Assembly (NCBI GenBank): GCA_036389035.1
Contig: DASVQQ010000010.1
Span: forward strand, 124,001-188,000
Direction of reading: 5' to 3'
Length of the DNA stretch: 64,000 bases
From: Jatrophihabitans sp.
GTDB lineage: Bacteria > Actinomycetota > Actinomycetes > Mycobacteriales > Jatrophihabitantaceae
Below are positions 43,157 through 51,061 of the stretch, piece by piece (within the stretch, counting starts at the first letter, position 1; each line of letters starts with the position of its first letter). The notes beneath the pieces were generated by a model. The model made no database searches. It was not told where the DNA came from and saw only the letters and a list, made by a program, of their open reading frames with translations. A program made the translations under genes and the position numbers.

Positions 43157-43941
43157 TGAGCTCCCGGGTGGGATCGGTGCAGGTGCTGCATCTCGGCCAG
43201 CAGGAAACCGAAGCCCTCGGTGTGCAGGCCGGTGCGCCCGCCCGATGGTTTCCAGTTATCGGCCGGCAGGCTCAGCGTCGCCTCGGTCAGGACGGCCTGG
43301 ACCGCGGCGAACCAGGCCGGGCGCACACCGGAGGGCAGCGGGCCGACCCCGAGGTCGGCGATCCGGCGGGCCAGCTCGTCGTCGGCGAACAGCTCATGGG
43401 TGAACGGCCAGACCGTCTCGAGCGCGTCCTGGCTGCGCTGGTGGCTGACCTCGGTGCCGTCGCCCAGCCGGATCACCCAGGCGCTGGCATGGTCGATGTG
43501 ATAGGCCACCTCTTTGACGGCCTTGGCGGCGATCGCGGCCAGCTGGGCGTCCTGGGAGGACTGCAGATCGCGATAGAGCTCGTACTGGTAGCAGGAGAAC
43601 AGCAGCTGCCGGATCATGGTGGTGGCGAAGTTGCCGTTCTCGAGCTCGGTCAGCTGCAGGTTGGTGAACTGGCGTTCCTCACGCAGGTAGGCCAGGTCGT
43701 CCTCGGAGCGGCCGCTGAACGAGCCGCCGTAGGCAAGCAGCGTGCGGGCCTGGCCGAGCAGGTCGAGCGCGATGTTGGCCAGCGCCAGATCCTCTTCGAT
43801 CTGGGGAGAATGGGCCGACCACTCCGACAGCCGGTGCGACAGGATCAGCGCGTCGTCGCCGAGCTGGATCGCGTACGCCGCGATGTCAGCGTTGGCCGGG
43901 GCGGTTGTCTGCGTCGGGTCAGCCATTCGATGCTCGCTCAT
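43150..43941 (-). CDS. paaC: Phenylacetyl-CoA epoxidase subunit PaaC
   Basis: At 263 residues this is the structural ferritin-like subunit paired with PaaA. It shows GDDALILSHRLSEWSAHSPQIEEDLALANIALDLLGQA, YEQ-type RQLLFSCYQYELY, and AVKEVAYHIDHASAWVIRLGDGT. PaaC lacks the full diiron ligand set and stabilises PaaA. ATG 43941 overlaps the paaB stop (ATGA); a start at the internal MADPTQ is less likely. Confidence 0.94.
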   Translation of the reverse strand: MSEHRMADPTQTTAPANADIAAYAIQLGDDALILSHRLSEWSAHSPQIEEDLALANIALDLLGQARTLLAYGGSFSGRSEDDLAYLREERQFTNLQLTELENGNFATTMIRQLLFSCYQYELYRDLQSSQDAQLAAIAAKAVKEVAYHIDHASAWVIRLGDGTEVSHQRSQDALETVWPFTHELFADDELARRIADLGVGPLPSGVRPAWFAAVQAVLTEATLSLPADNWKPSGGRTGLHTEGFGFLLAEMQHLHRSHPGAQW

Positions 43942-44225
43942 AGGTGCTCGACCCCGTCGGGGATCTCATAGAACGTCGGATGCCGGTAGGGCTTGTCGGC
44001 CGACGGCTCGAAGAAGGCGTCCTTCTCCTCCGGCGAGCTGGCGGTGATGTCGGCCGAGGGCACTACCCAGATCGAGACGCCCTCGTTGCGGCGGGTGTAC
44101 AGGTCGCGGGCGTTCTGCAGCGCCAGCGTCGCGTCCGCGGCATGCAGCGAGCCGACGTGGACGTGGTTGGTGCCGCGGGCGGGCCGCACGAACACCTCCC
44201 ACAGCGGGCTGGGCGGGGTGCTCAC
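43938..44225 (-). CDS. paaB: Phenylacetyl-CoA epoxidase subunit PaaB
   Basis: A 95-residue protein: [21 protein letters not shown] and [23 protein letters not shown] are the PaaB signature. PaaB bridges the two PaaAC heterodimers. GTG 44225 overlaps the paaA stop, and only the last 95 residues of the longer open frame are meaningful. Confidence 0.94.
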   Translation of the reverse strand: MSTPPSPLWEVFVRPARGTNHVHVGSLHAADATLALQNARDLYTRRNEGVSIWVVPSADITASSPEEKDAFFEPSADKPYRHPTFYEIPDGVEHL

Positions 44226-45226
44226 GCTGCCGCCGTCACCGCGGCTGCCTGCTTCTTGGCCGCGTACGCGGCGGCGGCCTCGCGCACCCAGGCGCCGTCC
44301 TCGTGGGCCTGCCGGCGGGTGGCGATCCGCTGCCGGTTGCACGGGCCGTTGCCCTTGAGCACCTCCTGGAACTCGGTCCAGTCGATGACCCCGAAGTCGT
44401 AGTGCCCGCGCTCGGCGTTGAAGACCAGATCGGGGTCGGGAAGCGTCAGCCCCAGCGTCTCGGCCTGCGGAACGCAGATGTCGACGAACCGTTGGCGCAG
44501 CTCGTCGTTGGAGAACCGCTTGATTCCCCACGCCGTGGACTGGGCGGAGTTGGGGGAGTCGTCATCGGGCGGGCCGAACATCATCAGCGAGGGCCACCAC
44601 CACCGGTTGACCGCGTCCTGGGCCATCTCGTGCTGCTCGGGGGTGCCGCGGGACAGGTGCAGCAGCGACTCGAAGCCCTGCCGCTGGTGGAAGGACTCCT
44701 CCTTGCAGATCCGGATCATGGCGCGGGCGTAGGGACCGTAGGAGCACCGGGTGAGCGGGACCTGGTTGGTGATGGCGGCGCCGTCGACCAGCCAGCCGAT
44801 CGCGGCCACGTCGGCCCAGGTGGGCGTGGGGTAGTTGAAGATCGAGGAGTAGCGCTGCCGGCCGGCGTGCAGCAGGTCCAGCATCTCTTCGCGGCTCATG
44901 CCCAGGGTCTCAGCGGCCGAGTACAGGTACAGGCCGTGGCCGGCCTCGTCCTGCACCTTGGCCAGCAGGATCGCCTTGCGGCGCAGTGAGGGCGCCCGGG
45001 TGATCCAGTTGCCCTCCGGCTGCATGCCGATGATCTCGGAGTGGGCGTGCTGGGCGATCTGGCGGATCAGGGTCTTGCGGTAGCCCTCAGGCATCCAGTC
45101 GCGCGGCTCGACCCGGCCGTCGGAGGCGATCAGTTGCTGGAAACCTGCCTCCAGGTCGGACTGCCGCGCCGTGGCGTCCTGGCTGGTGGCGTCCTGGCTG
45201 GTGGTGTTCTGCACAGCGGCGTCCAT
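44222..45226 (-). CDS. paaA: Phenylacetyl-CoA epoxidase catalytic subunit PaaA
   Basis: The 334-residue diiron oxygenase subunit converts phenylacetyl-CoA to the 1,2-epoxide. It has E-P-R-D-W-M-P, the [20 protein letters not shown] and [14 protein letters not shown] helices that supply E..H iron ligands, and the [16 protein letters not shown] ending. A run of about 22 variable residues (a [16 protein letters not shown] repeat) precedes the fold. GGGGAGAGG stands before ATG 45226. It heads paaABCDE and faces paaZ across an operator-like palindrome. Confidence 0.96.
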   Translation of the reverse strand: MDAAVQNTTSQDATSQDATARQSDLEAGFQQLIASDGRVEPRDWMPEGYRKTLIRQIAQHAHSEIIGMQPEGNWITRAPSLRRKAILLAKVQDEAGHGLYLYSAAETLGMSREEMLDLLHAGRQRYSSIFNYPTPTWADVAAIGWLVDGAAITNQVPLTRCSYGPYARAMIRICKEESFHQRQGFESLLHLSRGTPEQHEMAQDAVNRWWWPSLMMFGPPDDDSPNSAQSTAWGIKRFSNDELRQRFVDICVPQAETLGLTLPDPDLVFNAERGHYDFGVIDWTEFQEVLKGNGPCNRQRIATRRQAHEDGAWVREAAAAYAAKKQAAAVTAAA

Positions 45227-45239
45227 GACCTCTCCCCAA

Positions 45240-45259
45240 AACCGAATGATCGTTCGGTT
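45240..45259. promoter_or_regulatory. Palindrome AACCGAA-N6-TTCGGTT, candidate PaaR operator
   Basis: The 20-bp inverted repeat lies in the 115-bp gap between divergent paaA and paaZ, with 7-bp perfect arms and an almost symmetric centre. It has the form of TetR-type PaaR sites, which respond to phenylacetyl-CoA in other bacteria. No paaR gene is in the window. Confidence 0.7.
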
Positions 45260-45341
45260 AGTCTATGCTGGCACTCTGGTCGCTGGCAAGCTGCCCCCAG
45301 CCGAATCCGCAGGGCGACCCAGAACGAAAAGGGGATTTCTG

Positions 45342-47390
45342 ATGGCCGAGTTGCTGAGTTCGTACCTGTGTGACGAGTGGTTCACCGCCTCCGACGGCGC
45401 CGCTGACAACAGCCGTGAGCTGCTCGACGCCTCGACCTCGCAACCGGTGGCCCGCTGGTCGCACGAACCTGTCGATCTGGCCACCGCCTACTCCTATGCC
45501 CGGACGGTCGGCGGGCCCGCGCTGCGCCGGCTGACCTTCACCGAGCGCGCCGCGATCCTCAAGCAGCTGGCCGGTTACCTCAACGACCGGCGCGAGTCCG
45601 ACTACTACCCGCTGTCCCTGGCCACCGGCGCCACCCTGTTCGACTCCAAGTTCGACGTCGACGGCGGCATCGGGGTGCTGTTCGCCTATTCCTCCAGGGG
45701 CCGCCGCGAGCTGCCCGACTCCACCGTCTACCTCGACGGCCCGGTCGAGCAGTTCTCCAAGGACGGCTCGTTCGTGGCCCAGCACATCTACACCTCCCGG
45801 CGCGGACTGGCGCTGTTCATCAACGCCTTCAACTTTCCGGTCTGGGGCATGCTCGAGAAGTTCGCCCCGGCGTTCCTGGCAGGCGTCCCGGTGGTGGTCA
45901 AGCCGGCCGCGCAGACGGCTTACCTGACGGCAAAGGTCTTCGCCGACATGGTCGAATCGCAGCTGCTGCCGCCCGGCGCGATCTCCCTGATCTGCGCGGC
46001 GCCCGAAGGCCTGCTCGACCATCTCACCGGCCAGGACGTCGTCTCGTTCACCGGCTCGGCCGCCACCGCCCGGCAATTGCGCCAGCACCCGGTGGTGAAC
46101 CGGGAGTCGGTGAAGTTCACCGCCGAGGCCGATTCGCTCAACTGCGCGATCCTCGGCCCGGACGCGGTCGCCGGCCAGCCCGAGTTCGACCTGTTCATCC
46201 GCGAGCTGGCCCGCGAGATCACCGTCAAGGCCGGCCAGAAGTGCACCGCGATCAGGCGCGCGTTCGTGCCGTCCGGCCAGCTCGACGCGGTCATCGAGGC
46301 GCTCTCGGCCAAGTTGGCGAAAGTGGTGGTCGGTGACCCGCGCGACGAAGGCACCACGATGGGCGCGCTGGCCACCGTGGGGCAGCGCGATGAGCTGGCG
46401 GCGAACCTGCAGAAGCTGGCCGCCGGAGCCGACGTGGTGATCGGTGGCCCTGACTCACCGGCCGCCAAGGCGCTGCCGGCCACCGGGGCGTTCGTGGCGC
46501 CGACCGTGCTGCGGGCCCGCAGCGCCACCGCCGAGGCGGTGCACTCCGTCGAGCCGTTCGGCCCGGTGGCAACGCTGATCGGTTACCAGGGCGCCGACGA
46601 GGTCGTCGAGCTGGCTGCCCTGGGCGAGGGGTCACTGGTCGGGTCGGTCTACTCCTACGATCCCGGGTTCGTCCGCGAGGTGGTGCTCGGCGCCGCGGCT
46701 CACCACGGCCGGCTTCTGGTGGTGGACCGGGACGACGCGCGATCCTCGACCGGCCACGGCTCGCCGCTGCCGCTGCTGGTGCACGGTGGCCCCGGCCGGG
46801 CCGGCGGCGGCGAGGAGCTAGGCGGCATCCGAGGCGTCCTGCATTACATGCAGCGGACCGCCGTGCAGGGTTCCCCCCGCGCGCTGGCCGCCGTCACCGG
46901 ACGCTGGACGCCCGGCGCACCGACCATCACCGAGGACGCGCACCCGTTCCGCAAGCACCTGGAAGACCTGGCGATCGGGCAGGTGCTGTTCACCGACAGC
47001 CACACCGTGACGGCCGAGGACATCGACTCCTTCGTGGCGCTGACCGGTGACTCGTTCTACGCCCACACCAATCCCGAAGCCGCCGCCGCCAACCCGCTGT
47101 TCGGCGGCATCGTCGCGCACGGGTACTACGTGATCTCCCGGGTCGCCGGCCTGTTCGTGGATCCGGCACCCGGGCCGGTGCTGGCCAACTACGGCCTGGA
47201 CAACCTTCGCTTCATCACTCCGGTCAAGGTCGGTGACTCGATCCGGGCCCAGCTGACCTGCAAGGAGAAGAAGGCGCGCCAGACCGAGAACTACGGCGAG
47301 GTCCGGTGGGATCTGATCGTCCGCAACCAGGACGACGAGCTGGTGGCCACCTATGACGTGTTGACCCTGGTGGCCAAGCGCGACAGCTGA
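45342..47390 (+). CDS. paaZ: Bifunctional oxepin-CoA hydrolase/aldehyde dehydrogenase PaaZ
   Basis: The 682-residue fusion has an aldehyde dehydrogenase part (residues ~1-520; INAFNFPVWGMLEKFAPAFLAG, TGSAATA, general base glutamate in KFTAEADSLN, nucleophile cysteine in KAGQKCTAIRR). A MaoC-type hydratase part follows (~535-682; ALTGDSFYAHTNPEAAAANPLFGGIVAHGYY). The hydratase opens the oxepin-CoA ring, and the dehydrogenase oxidises the reactive aldehyde. ATG 45342 follows a GAAAAGGGG tract. It shares the divergent promoter with paaABCDE. Confidence 0.96.
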   Translation: MAELLSSYLCDEWFTASDGAADNSRELLDASTSQPVARWSHEPVDLATAYSYARTVGGPALRRLTFTERAAILKQLAGYLNDRRESDYYPLSLATGATLFDSKFDVDGGIGVLFAYSSRGRRELPDSTVYLDGPVEQFSKDGSFVAQHIYTSRRGLALFINAFNFPVWGMLEKFAPAFLAGVPVVVKPAAQTAYLTAKVFADMVESQLLPPGAISLICAAPEGLLDHLTGQDVVSFTGSAATARQLRQHPVVNRESVKFTAEADSLNCAILGPDAVAGQPEFDLFIRELAREITVKAGQKCTAIRRAFVPSGQLDAVIEALSAKLAKVVVGDPRDEGTTMGALATVGQRDELAANLQKLAAGADVVIGGPDSPAAKALPATGAFVAPTVLRARSATAEAVHSVEPFGPVATLIGYQGADEVVELAALGEGSLVGSVYSYDPGFVREVVLGAAAHHGRLLVVDRDDARSSTGHGSPLPLLVHGGPGRAGGGEELGGIRGVLHYMQRTAVQGSPRALAAVTGRWTPGAPTITEDAHPFRKHLEDLAIGQVLFTDSHTVTAEDIDSFVALTGDSFYAHTNPEAAAANPLFGGIVAHGYYVISRVAGLFVDPAPGPVLANYGLDNLRFITPVKVGDSIRAQLTCKEKKARQTENYGEVRWDLIVRNQDDELVATYDVLTLVAKRDS

Positions 47391-47451
47391 GCGGCGTTCA
47401 CAGCCAGCTCTGCGTGATCCCCAAGCCAGCGGCGAGGTCGCGCCGGTTAGC

Positions 47452-47482
47452 TCGTGTCGTAGGAGAGACCTAGACGACACGA
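47452..47482. promoter_or_regulatory. 9-bp inverted repeat before the HtrA-type gene
   Basis: TCGTGTCGT (47452-47460) and ACGACACGA (47474-47482) are perfect complements separated by 13 bp, ending 3 bp before the ribosome site of the protease gene. It could be a repressor site or a leader hairpin. Confidence 0.5.
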
Positions 47483-47497
47483 ACAGAGGTGGTCAGC

Positions 47498-48868
47498 GTG
47501 AGCGACCAGTCCACACCCGAGCCGACCGGTCAGACCAGCGCGCCGCCGGAGCAGCCGTACTACGTGCCGACCGCTCACCAGCAGGCCTGGTCGGTGGCTC
47601 AGCACTACCCCGGACAGCCGTCCTGGAGCCCGCCGCCGGTCGCCGCCAAGCCGCGCTCGCGCCGGCTGCTGGCCGGCTCGGTGGCCGCCGCCGCGGTGAC
47701 CGCGCTGACGGTCGGCGGCATCGCGGTGGCGGCGGACCGCTCGCCGCTCGGCTCGGAGCAGACCACGTTCAGCTCGCCGAACAGCCAGAACCCGTTCGAC
47801 CAGAACGGTGACGGCCAGACCTCGCCGTACGGCGACGCCTGGGGCGGCAACGGCTCCAATGGCACCGACGGCAACGGCTCGGACGGCAACGGCTCGGACG
47901 GCAACGGCTCCAACGGCACCCAGACCACCGGTCCGGCCACCGCCGCCCAGCAGGTCGGGGTCGTCAACATCACCACCACCGTGAACTACGGCCAGGGCAG
48001 GGCGGCCGGCACCGGCATCGTGCTGAGCCCCGACGGCGAGGTCCTGACCAACAACCACGTCATCGAGGGCTCCACCGCGATCACGGTGACGGTGGTCAGC
48101 ACCGGTAAGAGCTACTCCGCCACAGTGGTGGGAACCGCTCCCAGCGAGGACGTCTCGGTCCTGCAGCTCAAGGACGCCAGCGGCCTGGCCACCGCCAAGC
48201 TCGGCGACTCGTCAGAGGTCGAGGTCGGCGACGCCGTCACCGCGGTGGGCAACGCGGGCGGCAAGGGCGGAACGCCGACCGCGGCGACCGGCACCGTGAC
48301 AGCGTTGAACCAGTCCATCACCGCCAGCGACAGCAGCGGCGCCAACACCGAGCGGCTGACCGGAATGATCGAGATCGACGCCGACCTCGAGTCCGGCCAA
48401 TCCGGAGGCCCGCTGTTCGACAACGCCACCGACAGCGTCATCGGCATCGACACCGCCGCCTCGTCGGCGTCCGGCCGGCCGGACAACGGCGCGACCACCG
48501 GCTACGCGATTCCGATCGACCGGGCGCTGGACCTCGCCGACAAGATCGAGTCCGGGGAAGAAAGCAGCACCGTGAACATCGGCTACCCGGCGTTCCTGGG
48601 AGTGCAGCTGTCGCCCGCCGGCTCGTCCAGCCAGGGCCCCGGCGCGCAGATCGCAGGCGTGGTCGACGGCTCGGCGGCAGCCAAGGCCGGCCTGCGGGCC
48701 GGTGACTCCATCACCGCCGTCGACGGCACCGCGATCACCAGCGCCAGCGGGCTGTCGAGCGTGCTGGACGCCCACGAGCCGGGTGATCAGGTGCGGCTGG
48801 GCTACACCGACTCGGCCGGACAGAGCCACAGCGTGACTGTCACCCTGGGCGCCGGCCCGGCGGACTGA
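47498..48868 (+). CDS. HtrA/DegP-type serine protease with PDZ domain
   Basis: The 456-residue protein has a Pro/Gln-rich cytosolic part (~1-55) and a membrane helix (LLAGSVAAAAVTALTVGGIAVA, ~58-80). A linker with an NGSDG repeat leads to a trypsin-like domain with triad H187 (T-N-N-H-V), D218 (E-D-V-S) and S302 (G-Q-S-G-G-P). A C-terminal PDZ domain follows (~365-450, LGVQLSPAG...AGLRAGDSITAVDG). It should act outside the membrane in envelope quality control. GTG 47498 with AGAGG at 8-bp spacing is preferred to GTG 47489. Confidence 0.92.
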   Translation: MSDQSTPEPTGQTSAPPEQPYYVPTAHQQAWSVAQHYPGQPSWSPPPVAAKPRSRRLLAGSVAAAAVTALTVGGIAVAADRSPLGSEQTTFSSPNSQNPFDQNGDGQTSPYGDAWGGNGSNGTDGNGSDGNGSDGNGSNGTQTTGPATAAQQVGVVNITTTVNYGQGRAAGTGIVLSPDGEVLTNNHVIEGSTAITVTVVSTGKSYSATVVGTAPSEDVSVLQLKDASGLATAKLGDSSEVEVGDAVTAVGNAGGKGGTPTAATGTVTALNQSITASDSSGANTERLTGMIEIDADLESGQSGGPLFDNATDSVIGIDTAASSASGRPDNGATTGYAIPIDRALDLADKIESGEESSTVNIGYPAFLGVQLSPAGSSSQGPGAQIAGVVDGSAAAKAGLRAGDSITAVDGTAITSASGLSSVLDAHEPGDQVRLGYTDSAGQSHSVTVTLGAGPAD

Positions 48869-48895
48869 ACCCCCCAGCCGCTCGACCGGGCCGAC

Positions 48896-48928
48896 TCAGC
48901 CGGCTACCTGCTTCAGGTAGCCGGCTGA
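48896..48928. terminator. Strong hairpin between convergent protease and deaminase genes
   Basis: A 15-bp perfect stem (TCAGCCGGCTACCTG and its complement) with a CTT loop lies where the two convergent genes end; the loop and one arm include the last codon region of the deaminase gene. There is no T-tract, as is common for actinobacterial bidirectional terminators. Confidence 0.75.
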
Positions 48929-49977
48929 TCTGCTTCGGTGGCCGGCCGGCTGGCCGTGGCGGCGTAGCTTTCGATCTCAGCCAGCACCCTGGACTTGACG
49001 GCGTCAGGAGCGAACGACGCGGTGACCGCGTCGGCCGCGAGCGCGGCGACGCCGGCCTCGTCCAGGTTCAACAGCTCGGCGGCGATGGCGTATTCGCTGT
49101 TGAGATCGGTGGAGAACATCGGCGGGTCATCGCTGTTGATGCTCACCCGGACGCCCGCGGCGACCAGCTCGGCCAGCGGGTGCTGGGCCAGCTCCGGCAC
49201 CGCCCGGGTCGCGATGTTCGAGGTGGGGCAGACCTCGAGCGGGAGCCGGTGCTCAGCCAGGTAGGCGATCAGCTCCGGATCCTGAATGGCTGAGGTGCCG
49301 TGCCCGATCCGCTCGGCGCCCAGCAACCGGATCGCGTCCCAGATGGTGCTCGGGCCGGTGGTCTCACCGGCATGCGGAACGCTGTGCAGTCCGATCGCCC
49401 GGGCGGCGTCGAAGTAGGGGGCGAACTGGGCCCGTGGCACGCCGATCTCGGGACCGCCCAGGCCGAAGCTGATCAGGCCCTCGGGCTGCAGCTCGGTCGC
49501 GATCCGGGTGGTCTCGGCCGCGGCCGGCAGGCCGGCTTCGCCGGGGATGTCGAAGCACCACCGCAGCACGATGCCGAGCTCGCGTTCGGCGGCCACCCGG
49601 GCGTCCTCGATCGCCTCCAGGAACGCCTCGGCGGCGATGCCCCGGCTCACCGAGGAGTACGGCGTGATGGTCAGCTCGGCGTAACGGATCTGCTGGCCCG
49701 CCATCTCGCGGGCGACCTCGTAGGTCAGCGTCCGGACGTCCGTCGCGTCGCGGATCAGGTCGACCACGGAGAGGTAGACCTCGATGAAGTGCGCGAAGTC
49801 GGAGAAGGTGAAGTACTCGGCGAGCTTGTCCACGTCGGCCGGTACCCCCGCCGCGGGATGGCGCGCGGCCAGCTCGGCGACGATGCGGGGCGAGGCCGAG
49901 CCGACATGGTGCACGTGCAGTTCGGCCTTGGGCAGGCCGGCGATGAATTCGGTGAGATAGGAAGGCGCAAGGGTCAC
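48913..49977 (-). CDS. Adenosine deaminase-family protein
   Basis: The 354-residue amidohydrolase has the family metal and catalytic motifs: H-V-H-H-V-G near the start, H-A-G-E-T, G-H-G-T-S and S-I-N-S-D-D-P near the end. It should deaminate adenosine or a related 6-aminopurine nucleoside; aminodeoxyfutalosine is an alternative substrate for actinobacterial relatives. The first motif reads HVHHVG instead of the common HLHLDG. GTG 49977 is used; upstream in-frame codons show no similarity. Its 3' end overlaps the terminator hairpin. Confidence 0.88.
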   Translation of the reverse strand: MTLAPSYLTEFIAGLPKAELHVHHVGSASPRIVAELAARHPAAGVPADVDKLAEYFTFSDFAHFIEVYLSVVDLIRDATDVRTLTYEVAREMAGQQIRYAELTITPYSSVSRGIAAEAFLEAIEDARVAAERELGIVLRWCFDIPGEAGLPAAAETTRIATELQPEGLISFGLGGPEIGVPRAQFAPYFDAARAIGLHSVPHAGETTGPSTIWDAIRLLGAERIGHGTSAIQDPELIAYLAEHRLPLEVCPTSNIATRAVPELAQHPLAELVAAGVRVSINSDDPPMFSTDLNSEYAIAAELLNLDEAGVAALAADAVTASFAPDAVKSRVLAEIESYAATASRPATEADQPAT

Positions 49978-50192
49978 CGGCCGAGTCTCCCATTGCGGCG
50001 CACCCAGCGACCTCCCGACCGGGTACTTCCTCCGATCCAGCTGCCGCCGACTGGCGGGTCGGGCAATTCTTGCAGTCATTCTGTGGGCATTTGCGGGGAA
50101 TTAATTAGCACCAACGAACGGCAGCGCTTTCACTAATTGTGCCCTGCGGTTCTTCAACAGGCGGAGAGTTTGGCCTGCTGTCAATTTGAAGA
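49978..50192. promoter_or_regulatory. AT-richer promoter patch before the LuxR-type gene
   Basis: From about 50080 to 50290 the DNA falls to roughly half G+C by eye, against about 70 % around it, with runs such as GGGGAATTAATTAGC and AAAATAAAAGAGAG. It covers the upstream region and the first codons of the regulator. This is compatible with a recent acquisition or with an AT-rich regulatory island bound by nucleoid proteins. Confidence 0.5.
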
Positions 50193-50897
50193 ATGGAAAA
50201 TAAAAGAGAGATTGCAATTTGGGCACCGTCGGGCGCAACACTTGGTGTGATTTTTCATGCCGCACTGACTGCGCGGGAATGGAATCCTAGGTCATTACCC
50301 GAATGGCCGCCACCTGAACTCGGACAAGCCTTGGAAAGCCTGCCGCGGGCCCCCGTCCTCGCCGTGATCGAGGACGATGACGCGACGTTGGCCAGGCAGC
50401 TGCCCAGTGGCGGCGCACTCGATCATGTCGTGTGCGTCGGTTCCATCAGCTCGATCGCGACGCTGGCCGAACTCACCGCCCGCGGGGCCACGGTCTTCAA
50501 CCAGGCGGCCCCGATCCTGGTGCTGTTGGAGCTGGTACAGACTGCCCTGCTGGCCTTGAGCCGCAGTCAGAACAGTTCGCCGCAAAGCCCACCGGGCGGT
50601 GATCTGCGGCTCGGTGAGCTACTCGAGCGGCGCAAGGAAGCCCAACGGCTGGCCCTGCTGACGCCGGCAGAGATCGACACTCTGCGCGGCATCGTCGGCG
50701 GGTTGACCGCGACCGAGATCGCCAATCAGAGCCATCACTCCGTGCACACGGTTCGAAGCCATATCAAGGCAATTCTCAGCAAGCTCGAGGTACGCACCCA
50801 GGTGAGCGCGGTCGCGGTCGCCCATCGATCGGCCTCTTACCGCTGGATGCGCACCGGACCGGCACGATTCACCAATTTTGGGGATGAGGCGGGCTAA
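50193..50897 (+). CDS. LuxR-type (NarL-like) transcription regulator
   Basis: The 234-residue protein ends in a LuxR helix-turn-helix (LTPAEIDTLRGIVGGLTATEIANQ, then SVHTVRSHIKAILSKL, about 157-212). The N-terminal ~120 residues, with alternating strands and helices (APVLAVIEDDDATLA, DHVVCVGSISSIATL), resemble a receiver-like fold without a clear phosphorylatable aspartate pattern. The first codons are unusually AT-rich. Standing 164 bp upstream of the DUF4157 protein on the same strand, it is the likely local regulator of that gene. Confidence 0.82.
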   Translation: MENKREIAIWAPSGATLGVIFHAALTAREWNPRSLPEWPPPELGQALESLPRAPVLAVIEDDDATLARQLPSGGALDHVVCVGSISSIATLAELTARGATVFNQAAPILVLLELVQTALLALSRSQNSSPQSPPGGDLRLGELLERRKEAQRLALLTPAEIDTLRGIVGGLTATEIANQSHHSVHTVRSHIKAILSKLEVRTQVSAVAVAHRSASYRWMRTGPARFTNFGDEAG

Positions 50898-50988
50898 TAC
50901 CGGCGTCACCATAAGAACGTTGCCTGCAGTCACAGCACCAAATCCGGCACCGACGGGGCACGTCTCGAAACAGCGAAAGGAATCAGCG

Positions 50989-51057
50989 ATGAGAAGGCTC
51001 CCAGCGGCATGGTTAGGGAAGCCACGAACGACAGTTCCTCGCCACTACCTCGCCTAG
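50989..51057 (+). CDS. Leader mini-ORF (22 residues) before the DUF4157 gene
   Basis: ATG 50989 follows a good GAAAGGAA ribosome site; the peptide begins MRRLPAAWLGKPRTT and stops with TAG at 51055-51057, 4 bp before the GTG of the large downstream gene, which has no good ribosome site of its own. Translational coupling is the simplest reading. A frameshift joining the two frames is possible, since the peptide is basic like many protein N-termini. Confidence 0.45.
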   Translation: MRRLPAAWLGKPRTTVPRHYLA

Positions 51058-51061
51058 CTTC

